In this document: positions 38,861-48,815 of the stretch, piece by piece
How the letters are laid out: each line of letters begins with the position of its first letter
Position numbering within the stretch: the first letter of the stretch is position 1
Assembly: GCF_025150745.1 (NCBI RefSeq)
Contig: NZ_CP102282.1
Coordinates: 2,792,090-2,856,089, forward strand
DNA from: Eubacterium ventriosum
GTDB taxonomy: Bacteria > Bacillota > Clostridia > Lachnospirales > Lachnospiraceae
Direction: 5' to 3'
DNA: 64,000 nucleotides
The notes under the pieces: model-generated
What the model saw: the letters and a program-made list of their open reading frames with translations, nothing else
Database searches by the model: none
What the model was told of the DNA's origin: nothing
Program-made: the position numbers and the translations under genes

Positions 38861-41552
38861 ATACTTTGACCTCCCCTGCCGGTAATGTAAATGTAAATAC
38901 TGTTCCGTGCGGCAGATTATCTGAAACAGTAAGTTCTCCGCCGTGGGCGTTAATAATGGACTTGCACAAAGATAATCCAAGTCCTAAACTTCGGCGGCTG
39001 TCTGCGATTTGATTTGCACCACTGTAAAACATATCGAATATTCGTGGCTTTATTTCGTCAGCAATTCCGTTTCCGTCATCCGATATAGATACGATTGCTT
39101 GTTTTCCCTGCTTTTCTGTCCGAATAACAATATGAGAATTTTTAGGTGTATATTTGATAGCATTATCAACAATATTGATGATTACCTGAACAATAAGCTT
39201 TGCATCCATTTTTGCAAGAAGAAATTCTTCTTTGCTTTCAACGGAAATATGATGTTCTTCACTCTTTCGGTTAATATGATGTAACGCTTCTGTGATCACG
39301 TCATCCATCAAATCTTCCGTTATACGGAGATTTAACCGTCCTTCTTCAATTCGGGTTACAGCCAGCAGGTTTTCTACAAGGTTAATCAGCCACATGGAAT
39401 CATCATAAATATACATGTACAGCTGCTTTTTTGTATCATTATCAAAGGAATCGCCATTGGACAAAAGGTTGCTGGCATTACCGGAAATGGATGTCAGCGG
39501 TGTCCTCAAATCATGTGAAATAGCACGCAACAGGTTCGCTCGCAACTGTTCATTTTTTGCAAGGATAGCCGCCTCCTGTTTCTCACGGGCATTTTTCTCA
39601 TTTTCCAAAGCCAGAGCACATTCTCCGAGAATGGACAGTAGAATACTGTTTTCAAATGGATCAAGAGGTATTTCCCCCATCACGATTCCAACAACTCCAT
39701 ATACCATACTGTTGCTGCGAACAGCAAGGTACAGGCATTTTGCATTGGAAAGCGTTCCTGTTGTAGCTCCGGCACGTTTATTGTTTTTCAATACCCAGCC
39801 GGCAACGGCCTTTTCATTTTCGGAAATACACGATTCCAAATTTTCCTCCGTTACAGAAAAAATATGCGGCGTATCCAACACTTCTCCATCAGCTAAATAA
39901 AAAACGATATCTTTTTCCAAGAGTTTAATGAGCTGATTTGAAGTTGCAGATACAATTTCATTTTTATCTTTTGCCTGTTGCAATAGCTGGTTTGTATCAA
40001 ATAACACTTTGGTACGGTAAGCAGATTGTGCCGCCTGTTTTGCCTGGTTTTTAATCCGTATAGCAAGAGAACCGGTTAAAAATGCCGCCAAAAACATGAT
40101 AATAAAAGTAACAGGATAACCCTGATCATACGCCTGCAAGGTAAATTGAGGTTCCGTAAACAGGAAATTAAAGACCAAAACACTTACAATCGAGGAAATT
40201 AGGCTGTATATCTGATGTTTCGTGATGACAGCGGTGACAAGAACGCCTAAAACAAAAACAGTAATGATATTTGCTTCGTCAAATCCAAATTTCTGGAAGA
40301 TCATTCCGACTAAACTGGATAAAATCAAAATTGCAGCAGATTTTAATGTATCAGTGACAGAGAATAGGATATGGTTCTTTTTCCTTCCCCCTCTTAACTG
40401 ATACACTGCCGCATTAGAAACCGTATCCGGAATAATATGCACCTCCAGGTTAGGGGCATATTCAATCAATTTTTCTGTCAGGGTCGGTTTGCTGAGCAAA
40501 TGCCGTTTTGTAGCAGAGCTACGTCCGATCACAATCTTTGACACACCGGACAAACGGGTGAATTCCGCAATCTGAAACGGAACATCTTCTCCGTAAACTG
40601 TTTCAATTTTTGCCCCAAGTTGCTCAGCAAGACGAATATTTGAACGCAGGCGTTTTACATTTTCCTCGCTCATCTCCGAAAAATCTGGGGGTTCTACAAA
40701 CAGAGCCGTAAACTCCCCTTTAAAAGCAGAAGCCATTTTTGCGGCGGTACGGATAATTTTCGTATTGGATGGAGAAGAAGATAGACATACAAGAATATGT
40801 TCGTCTGTGTGATAATCTCCATGATTTTTTATGCGGGCATTTTCTGTGAGAATATTCACCCGGTCCGCACATCGCCGCAGTGCAATCTCCCGGAGAGCTG
40901 TCAGATTTTCTATTGTAAAAAAATTTTCTACCGCCTGTTTTGCCTGTGTCTGTCTGTATACATTTCCTGTATTCAAACGGTCGATCAAATCCTGTGGTTC
41001 AATATCTATTAATTCAACCTGATCTGCATTATCAAACAGAGAATCCGGGATGCGTTCCTGTACAACAATTTCCGTAATGGATGCAACTGTATCACAAAGG
41101 CTTTCAATATGCTGAACATTGACAGTCGTATAGACATCGATCCCTGCATTCAAAAGTTCCTTAATGTCCTGATACCGTTTTGCATGACGGCATCCTTCGG
41201 CATTCGTATGCGCAAGTTCATCTACAAGGATAAGCTGTGGTTTTCTTTTCAGTGCCATGTCAATGTCGAATTCGTTCAGTATCATACCATTATAGAGAAC
41301 CTCCCTTGTAGGAAGAACTTCTAAGCCATTCAAAAGAGCTGCTGTTTTGGGGCATGCGTGGGGTTCTACATAACCGGCTACCACGTCAATTCCCTGCTGT
41401 TTTTCCATATGAGCCGCTTCTAACATGGCGTAGGTTTTACCCACACCAGCTGCGTATCCGAAAAAGATTTTCAAATGTCCTTTATTACGGTTTTCTTCAT
41501 CAGCTTGGATTGCCTTTAATAACTGATTCGGATTGTGTCTGCTTTCACCCAT
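38853..41552 (-). CDS. kdpD: KdpD sensor histidine kinase
   Basis: 899 residues, full KdpD plan: N-terminal KdpD domain with Walker A FGYAAGVGKT (31-40) and ILVDELAHTN; universal-stress-like domain about 250-370 (GRSSATKRHLL); four membrane helices of DUF4118 about 395-500; GAF-like region; HisKA with phospho-acceptor His in AISHDLRTPLTSISG about 675; HATPase with NIVDNAIKYTP and DDGNGI. Senses low K+/osmotic stress and c-di-AMP in relatives. ATG after AAGGAGATGACCGT. Lies downstream of ktrB-ktrA. Confidence 0.94.
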   Translation of the reverse strand: MGESRHNPNQLLKAIQADEENRNKGHLKIFFGYAAGVGKTYAMLEAAHMEKQQGIDVVAGYVEPHACPKTAALLNGLEVLPTREVLYNGMILNEFDIDMALKRKPQLILVDELAHTNAEGCRHAKRYQDIKELLNAGIDVYTTVNVQHIESLCDTVASITEIVVQERIPDSLFDNADQVELIDIEPQDLIDRLNTGNVYRQTQAKQAVENFFTIENLTALREIALRRCADRVNILTENARIKNHGDYHTDEHILVCLSSSPSNTKIIRTAAKMASAFKGEFTALFVEPPDFSEMSEENVKRLRSNIRLAEQLGAKIETVYGEDVPFQIAEFTRLSGVSKIVIGRSSATKRHLLSKPTLTEKLIEYAPNLEVHIIPDTVSNAAVYQLRGGRKKNHILFSVTDTLKSAAILILSSLVGMIFQKFGFDEANIITVFVLGVLVTAVITKHQIYSLISSIVSVLVFNFLFTEPQFTLQAYDQGYPVTFIIMFLAAFLTGSLAIRIKNQAKQAAQSAYRTKVLFDTNQLLQQAKDKNEIVSATSNQLIKLLEKDIVFYLADGEVLDTPHIFSVTEENLESCISENEKAVAGWVLKNNKRAGATTGTLSNAKCLYLAVRSNSMVYGVVGIVMGEIPLDPFENSILLSILGECALALENEKNAREKQEAAILAKNEQLRANLLRAISHDLRTPLTSISGNASNLLSNGDSFDNDTKKQLYMYIYDDSMWLINLVENLLAVTRIEEGRLNLRITEDLMDDVITEALHHINRKSEEHHISVESKEEFLLAKMDAKLIVQVIINIVDNAIKYTPKNSHIVIRTEKQGKQAIVSISDDGNGIADEIKPRIFDMFYSGANQIADSRRSLGLGLSLCKSIINAHGGELTVSDNLPHGTVFTFTLPAGEVKVYE

Positions 41553-41654
41553 ACGGTCATCTCCTTGTACAAAAACGTTATATAGAATAATAAGTAAATT
41601 TCAGAAAAGTATTTTAACACTGAAATTAAAATCGCATAAAGATTATACCACCTT

Positions 41655-42185
41655 TTATTCTTTTTTTCCATTCGGGCATGTAGCCGAAAGCATAAAACAC
41701 TCCGAAAAATCACGCAATTTTTCGACAAATAGCCCCTTCATACAATTAATGTCATTTTGCCATATCACTCTCGCTGGTTTCTCAATCGTATTGATGGGAT
41801 GTACCGCAATGTCTATAGAGTCTGGAGTAATGACACTCTGCTTTATTTGAAGGGATAAGGAACAATACTCATCTTTCAAAATATCGTTGTGACTTTCTAT
41901 GATAAAGCCAAAATCAAGTTTATTATTTCCTAGCCCATTTATTATTTCACTTGCAGAACCGTAAAACAGGTTCAACTCATAGTCTGGGTATTCACTTGAA
42001 AATTGTTCTAATAGATCTGCAATAGAATCTATGATTGCAGGTGTTTCAAATCCAATCCTGAGCTTAGAATCTGAAATAAGTTTTTGGGATTGATTTTCCT
42101 CGAGAAATTTATCCAGCTTTTCCATAATAAAATAACCATAAATAAATGCCGCCAATACCACTATAAGTAAAACAAAATCTTTCAT
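41655..42185 (-). CDS. membrane-anchored LysR-substrate-domain-like protein
   Basis: 176 residues from the ATG at 42185. One N-terminal membrane helix (FVLLIVVLAAFIYGYFI), then a region like the effector-binding domain of LysR regulators (LRIGFETPAIIDSIADLLEQFSSEYPDYELNLFYGSASEIINGLGNNKLDFGFII). There is no helix-turn-helix. It sits between ktrA (21 bp) and kdpD in the potassium operon. Perhaps a ligand-sensing accessory of KdpD or KtrBA; this is inference. I do not recognise a named family. Confidence 0.7.
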   Translation of the reverse strand: MKDFVLLIVVLAAFIYGYFIMEKLDKFLEENQSQKLISDSKLRIGFETPAIIDSIADLLEQFSSEYPDYELNLFYGSASEIINGLGNNKLDFGFIIESHNDILKDEYCSLSLQIKQSVITPDSIDIAVHPINTIEKPARVIWQNDINCMKGLFVEKLRDFSECFMLSATCPNGKKE

Positions 42186-42206
42186 ATCACCAACTTCTTT
42201 CAAAAA

Positions 42207-42854
42207 TTAAATATGAAAACATTTTTGAATATGTTTCGTCTCCCCAAGAACAAGCATGGTACTATCCTTTAACAACTGCGTATCGGAACTTATTTTCAAA
42301 TTCATAATATCATTTGTTTTCAGCGCCATAATATTAATGTTATATTTTTTTCGTATATCCAACTGACCGATTGTTTTTCCTATCCATTCTCCCGGTATAG
42401 ACATTTCAAAAATTGCATGTTCTTCATCTAGTTCTATGTAATCGAAAATATGATCAGCACTATAACGGATCGCAACCCAATCGGCAAGCTGCCTTTCGGG
42501 ATAAACAATTTCATCTGCGCCGTTCCGTAAAAGAAATTTTGCATGAACATCACGAGCGGCACGAGACACCACCATTCTTGCACCGAGTTCCTTCAAAAGG
42601 GACGTTACTTCCAATGAATTCTGAAAGTTATCTCCGATAGCCACCATACAAACATCAAAATTTCCAACACCAAGCGAACTTAAAAAATCCTCATTCGTCG
42701 CATCCCCAATCTGAGCGTTAGTTACAAAGGGAAGTACAGCATCAACTCGAGTCTCTTCTTTATCTACCGCCATCACCTGATGATGTAATTCATCTAATTT
42801 CATAGCAATATGCCGTCCGAATCTTCCCAGACCGATAAGTAATATTGATTTCAT
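42207..42854 (-). CDS. ktrA: Ktr/Trk potassium transporter regulatory subunit (RCK)
   Basis: 215 residues with a single RCK_N (ILLIGLGRFGRHIAMKLDELHHQVMAVDKEE, NAD-binding) and RCK_C (WIGKTIGQLDIRKKYNINIMALKTNDIMNLKI), the one-unit KtrA architecture rather than the doubled TrkA at 28.6 kb. Forms an octameric ring gating KtrB. ATG after AAGGAGAATAAAAAA, 13 bp after ktrB. Confidence 0.92.
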   Translation of the reverse strand: MKSILLIGLGRFGRHIAMKLDELHHQVMAVDKEETRVDAVLPFVTNAQIGDATNEDFLSSLGVGNFDVCMVAIGDNFQNSLEVTSLLKELGARMVVSRAARDVHAKFLLRNGADEIVYPERQLADWVAIRYSADHIFDYIELDEEHAIFEMSIPGEWIGKTIGQLDIRKKYNINIMALKTNDIMNLKISSDTQLLKDSTMLVLGETKHIQKCFHI

Positions 42855-42867
42855 TTTTTTATTCTCC

Positions 42868-44208
42868 TTAACCTACTGTAATTTTTTCCTGAGGATATTT
42901 TGAACCGTTAGACTTTTTTTCAGAAATTGTGGCAAAAATCAAGGTCAATCCTCCCACTCTGCCAAAAAACATCAGGCAAATCAAGATTATATGGGAAACA
43001 AGCCCCAGATCAGGAGTTATTCCCAGCGATAACCCTACTGTTCCGATTGCCGACGCAGTCTCAAACAAAGCGGTCATAAGTGGAATATCTTCTGTGCTGC
43101 TAATTACCATTCCTCCCACAAGAAATAAAACGATATACATCAAAAAAATTGTAGTTGCATTTCTGATAGTGCCATCTGGAATTTGTCTGCCGAAAAAATG
43201 GGTGTGTTCCTTTTTCCTAAATACAGATAATGCCGATGAAACGAGAACTGCAAGAGTTGTCGTTTTCATACCACCTGCAGTGGAACCGGGAGAGCCACCG
43301 ATAAGCATCAGAATAATGATAAGCATTTGCCCAACTTCACTGAGTAAAGTCAAATCTGCCGTATTAAATCCTGCAGTTCTCGGCGTAACGGATTGAAACA
43401 AGGAAACCCATACTCTTTCCGTAAGAGGCACATTTGAAAATTCAAAGCAAAAAAAGTAAAGAGCCGGTAAGAATATCAATAGTCCTGTTACCATAAAAAT
43501 CACCTTGCTTTGCATCCGGTATTTTTTGAAATGCCATTTATGAATCTTTATATCCTCCCATGTAAGGAATCCAATACCTCCTGCAACAATCAGCGCCATA
43601 ATTACAAGATTTATAATCGGCTGTACAGAATAAGAGGTCAACGAGGAAAAAGGAGTTCTTATACCGATTAGATCAAATCCTGCATTGCAAAAAGCAGAAA
43701 TAGAATGGAACAGCGAATACCATATTCCTTTCCAAAACCCAAAGTCCCTACAAAAAACAGGGGCTAAAAGAGCCGCACCGATGATTTCGATAAGAATAGT
43801 AGTCCGGATAATAAATTGCGTTCTCCGTACAATGCCGCCCACCGTTGGAGCTGAAATTGCCTCCTGCATGGTACTTCGCTGCATCAACCCGATTTTGCGT
43901 CCGGATACAACAGCAATCGCAATAGCAATCGTAATAATTCCCATACCTCCGATTTGAATCAGCAGTAAAATAATTCCTTGTCCAAATAAAGACCAGTAGG
44001 TTGCCGTATCATTAATAACCAGTCCCGTCACACAAACCGCAGAAGTTGAGGTAAACAAAGCATCCAAAAAGGAGGTACACTGACCGCTTTTTGTAGCAAT
44101 CGGCAGCATCAAAAGCAGGCTGCCTAAGAGAATCACGGATAAAAACCCTAAACTAATCACTTGAAATGATGTCATATGTCGATGTCTTGATCTTTTTGTC
44201 TGTTGCAT
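42868..44208 (-). CDS. ktrB: Ktr/Trk potassium channel subunit
   Basis: 446 residues with four M1-P-M2 repeats; filter loops STSAVCVTGL, CNAGFDLIG, VTPRTAGFNTAD and SAIGTVGLSLG. Length and single-RCK partner point to KtrB. First gene of a ktrB-ktrA-x-kdpD-kdpE series. ATG after GGGGATATAGTT. The 140-bp upstream region contains a 12 of 14 inverted repeat that could be an operator. Confidence 0.93.
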   Translation of the reverse strand: MQQTKRSRHRHMTSFQVISLGFLSVILLGSLLLMLPIATKSGQCTSFLDALFTSTSAVCVTGLVINDTATYWSLFGQGIILLLIQIGGMGIITIAIAIAVVSGRKIGLMQRSTMQEAISAPTVGGIVRRTQFIIRTTILIEIIGAALLAPVFCRDFGFWKGIWYSLFHSISAFCNAGFDLIGIRTPFSSLTSYSVQPIINLVIMALIVAGGIGFLTWEDIKIHKWHFKKYRMQSKVIFMVTGLLIFLPALYFFCFEFSNVPLTERVWVSLFQSVTPRTAGFNTADLTLLSEVGQMLIIILMLIGGSPGSTAGGMKTTTLAVLVSSALSVFRKKEHTHFFGRQIPDGTIRNATTIFLMYIVLFLVGGMVISSTEDIPLMTALFETASAIGTVGLSLGITPDLGLVSHIILICLMFFGRVGGLTLIFATISEKKSNGSKYPQEKITVG

Positions 44209-44220
44209 AACTATATCCCC

Positions 44221-44310
44221 ATAATCTTAATTTCTTCTTTATATTGCCTTTACTCTATCTTTATTTGTATTAAATGGGCGTAAGTAAGTTTGTTTTGAAA
44301 TTAAGATTGT
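44221..44310. promoter_or_regulatory. inverted repeat upstream of ktrB
   Basis: ATAATCTTAATTTC (44221-44234) and GAAATTAAGATTGT (44297-44310) are complementary at 12 or more of 14 positions across a 62-bp spacer in the ktrB 5' region, next to TTTATAC-rich sequence that recalls KdpE targets. It may be an operator or a leader stem. Confidence 0.35.
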
Positions 44311-44351
44311 ATAAAGATTAGCAGAAGTCTGAAATCTTTTGAGAGCACTCG

Positions 44352-44597
44352 TTACAGGATACCGTCCAACATCAAATTGACTTCTTTCCTCCCTCTGGCT
44401 AGCTTGTCCACTTCCAGAAGATGCTCTCCAATGGTATCCTGTAAAAGCATCACCTGATACGTTGAATTCCTATGGTTCTTCAGATAATCTCTGCGTAAGA
44501 ATCCATATTTGCCAAGCTGCTCCATCTGCTCACCGGATTTATAAGTGAGGTTCGGAATAAGGTATCCATTTATATTTGTATAAGTCAGTTTTTCCAT
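44352..44597 (-). CDS. TnpV-like transposon-encoded protein, truncated
   Basis: 81 residues from the ATG at 44597 (AAAGGA 11 bp upstream). EKLTYTNINGYLIPNLTY...EQLGKYGFLRRDYLKNHRNSTYQVMLLQDTIGEHLLEVDKLARGR matches the TnpV family found in transposons and integrated elements of gut Firmicutes, which are usually about 110-120 residues; the C-terminus seems cut. A sign that the 38-52 kb region has received mobile DNA. Function of TnpV is unknown. Confidence 0.65.
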   Translation of the reverse strand: MEKLTYTNINGYLIPNLTYKSGEQMEQLGKYGFLRRDYLKNHRNSTYQVMLLQDTIGEHLLEVDKLARGRKEVNLMLDGIL

Positions 44598-44618
44598 AGT
44601 ACTTACCGTCCTTTTCAA

Positions 44619-44849
44619 ATTTGTAATTTTTAGAAATCATTCTTCCGGGGACAATCGACAATTTCTAAAATTGGGCAACAAAAAAGCAACCGATATTACT
44701 CGATTGCCACTCTGTTACTCTTGCGAAACTATTCCTTTTTCAAAAAATTTGTAAATATTGCCTAAATGCTTTTGTAAACTTTTTCCTTCAAAAAATATTA
44801 CAAATGGATAATTGACTTTTTGAAAATTATTATTCTCAAGTTTCTATAA
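44619..44849. other. non-coding spacer beside the TnpV remnant
   Basis: No ORF is supported. It contains a GCAACCGA/TCGATTGC hairpin (about 44687-44708) and loosely repeated TTTGTAAA motifs (44752, 44770 and inverted near 44800). Probably a decayed transposon flank; I see no transposase remnant. Confidence 0.3.
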
Positions 44850-44886
44850 AAATTAGAAAAAGCCCAAACCACAAGGGTTTGAGCTT
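44850..44886 (-). terminator. terminator after the CMD-cupin gene
   Basis: AAGCCCAAACC-ACAA-GGGTTTGAGCTT, with TTTTTC following the stem on the minus strand, 145 bp past the stop of the CMD-cupin gene. Confidence 0.75.
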
Positions 44887-45030
44887 CATTTGCGCATTCA
44901 CGTTTTCTTTTTTTGGGTATAGAATCTCCACTGCTAAATATAGAGTATTGGTTTGTTTTTATCAAGTCTTAGTTCTTATCTATATTCTTCCGTTAAATAA
45001 AAAAGTAAATTTCACATTGGACTTAAGTAC

Positions 45031-45807
45031 TTATTTCAGTTTTCCATATATCTCATCCGTTACTGTTTCACACCATTCGGATGATGTTTTTTCTCCCGGT
45101 ACTTCAATTGCCAGATGTGAAAACCATTCATCTGGTGCTGCTCCATGCCAGTGTTTTACTTCTGCCGGAATATTGACACAATCTCCAGGTTTCATTTCTA
45201 CTGCTTCTTTTCCTTCTTCCTGATAGTATCCACGTCCTGCAATGCAGATAAGAATCTGTCCGCCTCCGCTTTTTGCATGATGAATATGCCAGTTATTCCT
45301 GCAACCAGGTTCAAAAGTCACATTGAAAATTCCAACCTGTGACGTAGACACAGGAGCCAAAAAACTTTTCCCTGTAAAATATTGTGCAAATTTATCATTT
45401 GGGTCTCCAATCGGGAATATCATCTTTTTAGCATGAGCTCTCATTGCTTCATCTTCATATGAAAGATCACCTTCGTCTATACTCCAGACATCTTTTGCAA
45501 GATTGAATGCCGCCCATCCTTTTGGCCACCCTGCATAAAAAGCTATATGGGTAATCACGGCTGCAATTTCTTTCTGAGTCACTCCATGAGCTTTTGCATT
45601 TTCAAAATGATGTACTAAAGATGTATTAATCATTCCTGAAGCGATAAGTGCTGTGACTGTTATAATACATCTTGTCTTTACATCAATATCCTGATTATTC
45701 CAATTTTCTCCAAACAAAACATCATCATTAAAATGTGCAAACTGTGGTGCAAAATCATTCAGTGCGTTTCTTCCTGCTGTCTGTACAATTTTTTTCACTT
45801 TAATCAC
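45031..45807 (-). CDS. carboxymuconolactone decarboxylase-like and cupin fusion
   Basis: 258 residues. N-terminal CMD/AhpD-like helical domain 30-110 (TRCIITVTALIASGMINTSLVHHFENAKAHGVTQKEIAAVITHIAFYAGWPKGWAAFNLAK) without the CxxC of peroxidase AhpD; C-terminal cupin 150-245 (FEPGCRNNWHIHHAKSGGGQILICIAGRGYYQEEGKEAVEMKPGDCVNIPAEVKHWHG) with metal His residues. Such fusions accompany aldo/keto reductases and flavodoxins in anaerobes. Downstream of the flavin reductase by 6 bp, sharing promoter 46433-46496. Confidence 0.85.
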   Translation of the reverse strand: MIKVKKIVQTAGRNALNDFAPQFAHFNDDVLFGENWNNQDIDVKTRCIITVTALIASGMINTSLVHHFENAKAHGVTQKEIAAVITHIAFYAGWPKGWAAFNLAKDVWSIDEGDLSYEDEAMRAHAKKMIFPIGDPNDKFAQYFTGKSFLAPVSTSQVGIFNVTFEPGCRNNWHIHHAKSGGGQILICIAGRGYYQEEGKEAVEMKPGDCVNIPAEVKHWHGAAPDEWFSHLAIEVPGEKTSSEWCETVTDEIYGKLK

Positions 45808-45813
45808 CTGTCC

Positions 45814-46368
45814 TTATTTTAACTTTGCTCCATCCTTAAAAGCATTTCCCACACGTTCTCCAAGTCTGTAATATCCGTGATGTACCGGATCATATGTAAT
45901 TGGTGTAAACTTACTAAGATCAATTTCTCCGTCATCACCGAGATATTTCTCATCTGCACTTACATTTTTAATTTCCGCAAGATACTTGCTGCCATCAATG
46001 ACTTTTACAAGTTCACACTCAAGAGTCAGTGGAAGTTCATTGATGATTGGTGCATTTACAAATTCACCTTTCGTTGTAGTAAAGCCTGCTTTTTTCATCT
46101 TATCTGCTTCTTTATTTGCAGAAACAATTCCCACATAATCGCAGGCAACCAGATGTTCAAGATCTGCCACCCCTACTGTAAAAGCCTTATTTTTTATAAT
46201 ATTGTCTGTTGTCTTATGGGCAGACAAATCTACAATAATCTCATTTGCACCTACAATTCCGCCCCATGCAGCGTTCATTGCATTTGCCTTTCCATTTTCA
46301 TCATATGTTCCCAGAATCATAACCGGCTGTAGATATAAAAATGGTTTTGCTCCAAAATTCTTTCTCAT
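45814..46368 (-). CDS. flavin reductase family protein
   Basis: 184 residues, FMN-binding split-barrel fold: FLYLQPVMILGTYDENGKANAMNAAWGGIVGANEIIVDLSAHKTTDNIIKNKAFTVGVAD. Related proteins bind FMN and reduce flavins or act as flavoredoxin-like electron carriers. First gene of a two-gene unit with the CMD-cupin gene; preceded by one of four matching LysR-type promoters. ATG after AAGGAGAGATAAGACA. Confidence 0.87.
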   Translation of the reverse strand: MRKNFGAKPFLYLQPVMILGTYDENGKANAMNAAWGGIVGANEIIVDLSAHKTTDNIIKNKAFTVGVADLEHLVACDYVGIVSANKEADKMKKAGFTTTKGEFVNAPIINELPLTLECELVKVIDGSKYLAEIKNVSADEKYLGDDGEIDLSKFTPITYDPVHHGYYRLGERVGNAFKDGAKLK

Positions 46369-46432
46369 TGTCTTATCTCTCCTTATTCTTATTTTTGCCC
46401 GTCTACCGTTGGCACTGTTTTTTTATACATTT

Positions 46433-46496
46433 ATTATAAGCAGTTTGCATATTTTTCAGAAGTTCCTGTTTGTTTGTCAGTCTTAACCTTATGGTT
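46433..46496 (-). promoter_or_regulatory. LysR-type promoter module A (flavin reductase operon)
   Basis: Minus strand box AACCATAAGGTT plus AAGACTG (46478-46496), 14 bp, ACTTCT, 19 bp, TATAAT (46433-46438). The same arrangement occurs at three other promoters of this island. No consensus -35, consistent with activator dependence. Confidence 0.65.
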
Positions 46497-46925
46497 ATTT
46501 GTTTATCTCCATCTTTATCTGCCCGATCCATTCTGTAATCACATCTTCCGAAGTTTCCAGATGGTCTTTACCCATAGAATCAAACTGAATCTGCATTTCA
46601 TGTGCAAAGGCAGCTCCTTTGCACTTGTCCTTCATATCTTTAATTACATGTCCCGGCCATCCGCCATTTGTCATAAATGGAATCACTGTCTTTCCTGTAA
46701 AATCATTTGTTGTCAAAAATGTAAGCACTGCAGGTGCCATCGTATACCACCACGTTGGAGTTCCGATAGCAATCACATCATAATCAGCAAGATTTACAGA
46801 TAATGGATTAATCTGAGGCATAAAGCCTGCCTCTACCTCTCTTTTTCCCTGTTCAACCACATCTTCATGACTGCCGTCAAGAAAGCCACTATTACCCCTA
46901 TGGTTATCTTTTTCCTTGTTTTCAT
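46495..46925 (-). pseudogene. flavodoxin (lipoprotein type), broken by internal deletion
   Basis: The well-placed ATG (46923-46925, after GAGGTGAGCA) starts a signal-like peptide, MKTRKKITIGVIVAFLTAV, which stops after 30 codons. The flavodoxin C-terminal two thirds (EAGFMPQINPLSVNLADYDVIAIGTPTWWYTMAPAV, then FTGKTVIPFMTNGGWPGHVIKDMK) continues in another frame that lacks the N-terminal FMN phosphate loop. It appears that an internal segment was lost and the frame shifted. A GTG at 46932 opens the second frame but has no ribosome binding site. Directly downstream of an aldo/keto reductase gene. Confidence 0.7.
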
Positions 46926-46937
46926 TGCTCACCTCTT

Positions 46938-47954
<1,017 letters not shown>

Positions 47955-47976
47955 CTATATTTCAAACTTTACTGTA

Positions 47977-48040
47977 AGTATAAGAAAAAGAGACTCCGGA
48001 CAGAAGTCTCTCTTTGTTAGGCAGTTTAAACCTAAAGGTT
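47977..48040 (-). promoter_or_regulatory. LysR-type promoter module B (aldo/keto reductase)
   Basis: Minus strand AACCTTTAGGTTTAAACTG (48022-48040), 14 bp, ACTTCT within a GAGACTTC...GGAGTCTC dyad, 19 bp from ACTTCT to TATACT (47977-47982). The dyad can also look like a terminator of the upstream flavodoxin gene. Confidence 0.65.
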
Positions 48041-48083
48041 ATGTCTTACTTATTACGATTCCTCCAAATATTTTTATATTCTT

Positions 48084-48770
48084 TTATAATCCAAGACTGT
48101 CTATCCATGAACTGATATCTGATTCAGACGCTCCGCCATGGAATCGTTCCCCTTCTTTCCAGTCACCTGTTCCTGTCATCTCTTCCAGAAGATTACCGCT
48201 GTCACCGATTCCCGAAGTCGCTGCTGTACAGAATGGGATGACTGTTTTTCCTGTAAAGTCATTCTCTTTTACAAAGTTATCTACTGGCCATGCTGCAATT
48301 CCCCACCAGATAGGATAGCCAATGTATACCGTATCATATGAATCCCAGTTATCAACTGTTGTAGATACCAGTTCCACATCTCTTAAGCTCTCATCATCAT
48401 GTTCTCTTGACACCCGGCTGTCATCATCTGTCCAGTCAAGGTCATCATCTGTATATGGCTCCACAGGCTCTACTTCAAACAGATCTGCCTCTGTAATTTT
48501 TGCTATCTTTTCAGCAACATCTTTTGTATTTCCTGAAGCTGAATAATATACAACCAATGTTTTTCCATTTCCTGTTGATGTATTTTCTGTTGTATCTGTA
48601 GTGTTTTCGGAATTTGTATCCGCTTCTTCATTCCCAGACTGGTTTGTACTTGTAGACTGGCTGTCATTATTAGAAGCAGACTGGTTGGTATTGCTTGCTC
48701 CACATCCTGCCATCAAACCGATTGCCACGATGCATGTTAAGAGTACTGCTGCTATTTTCTTTGTTTTCAT
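48084..48770 (-). CDS. flavodoxin, lipid-anchored extracellular
   Basis: 228 residues. Lipoprotein signal with lipobox LMAGC (Cys23), a Ser/Thr/Asn-rich linker (24-68), then flavodoxin: TLVVYYSASGNTKDVAEKIAK (FMN phosphate loop), TVYIGYPIWWGIAAWPVDNFVKENDFTGKTVIPFCTAATSGIGDSG. Probably an electron carrier on the outer face of the membrane. 45 bp downstream of an FMN reductase gene; part of the unit from promoter C. Confidence 0.9.
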   Translation of the reverse strand: MKTKKIAAVLLTCIVAIGLMAGCGASNTNQSASNNDSQSTSTNQSGNEEADTNSENTTDTTENTSTGNGKTLVVYYSASGNTKDVAEKIAKITEADLFEVEPVEPYTDDDLDWTDDDSRVSREHDDESLRDVELVSTTVDNWDSYDTVYIGYPIWWGIAAWPVDNFVKENDFTGKTVIPFCTAATSGIGDSGNLLEEMTGTGDWKEGERFHGGASESDISSWIDSLGL

Positions 48771-48815
48771 TCTAAGGTCACCTCCTGTCGTATAAAATGT
48801 TTGTCACGCTAATTT

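Noticed and set aside
46495..46932. Intact 145-residue flavodoxin from the GTG at 46932
   Set aside because: No ribosome binding site before the GTG, the FMN-binding N-terminus is missing, and the properly placed ATG is in another frame.
47985..48015. Plain terminator after the aldo/keto reductase promoter region
   Set aside because: The stem coincides with the conserved ACTTCT block of a promoter module and lies upstream, not downstream, of the gene it neighbours.
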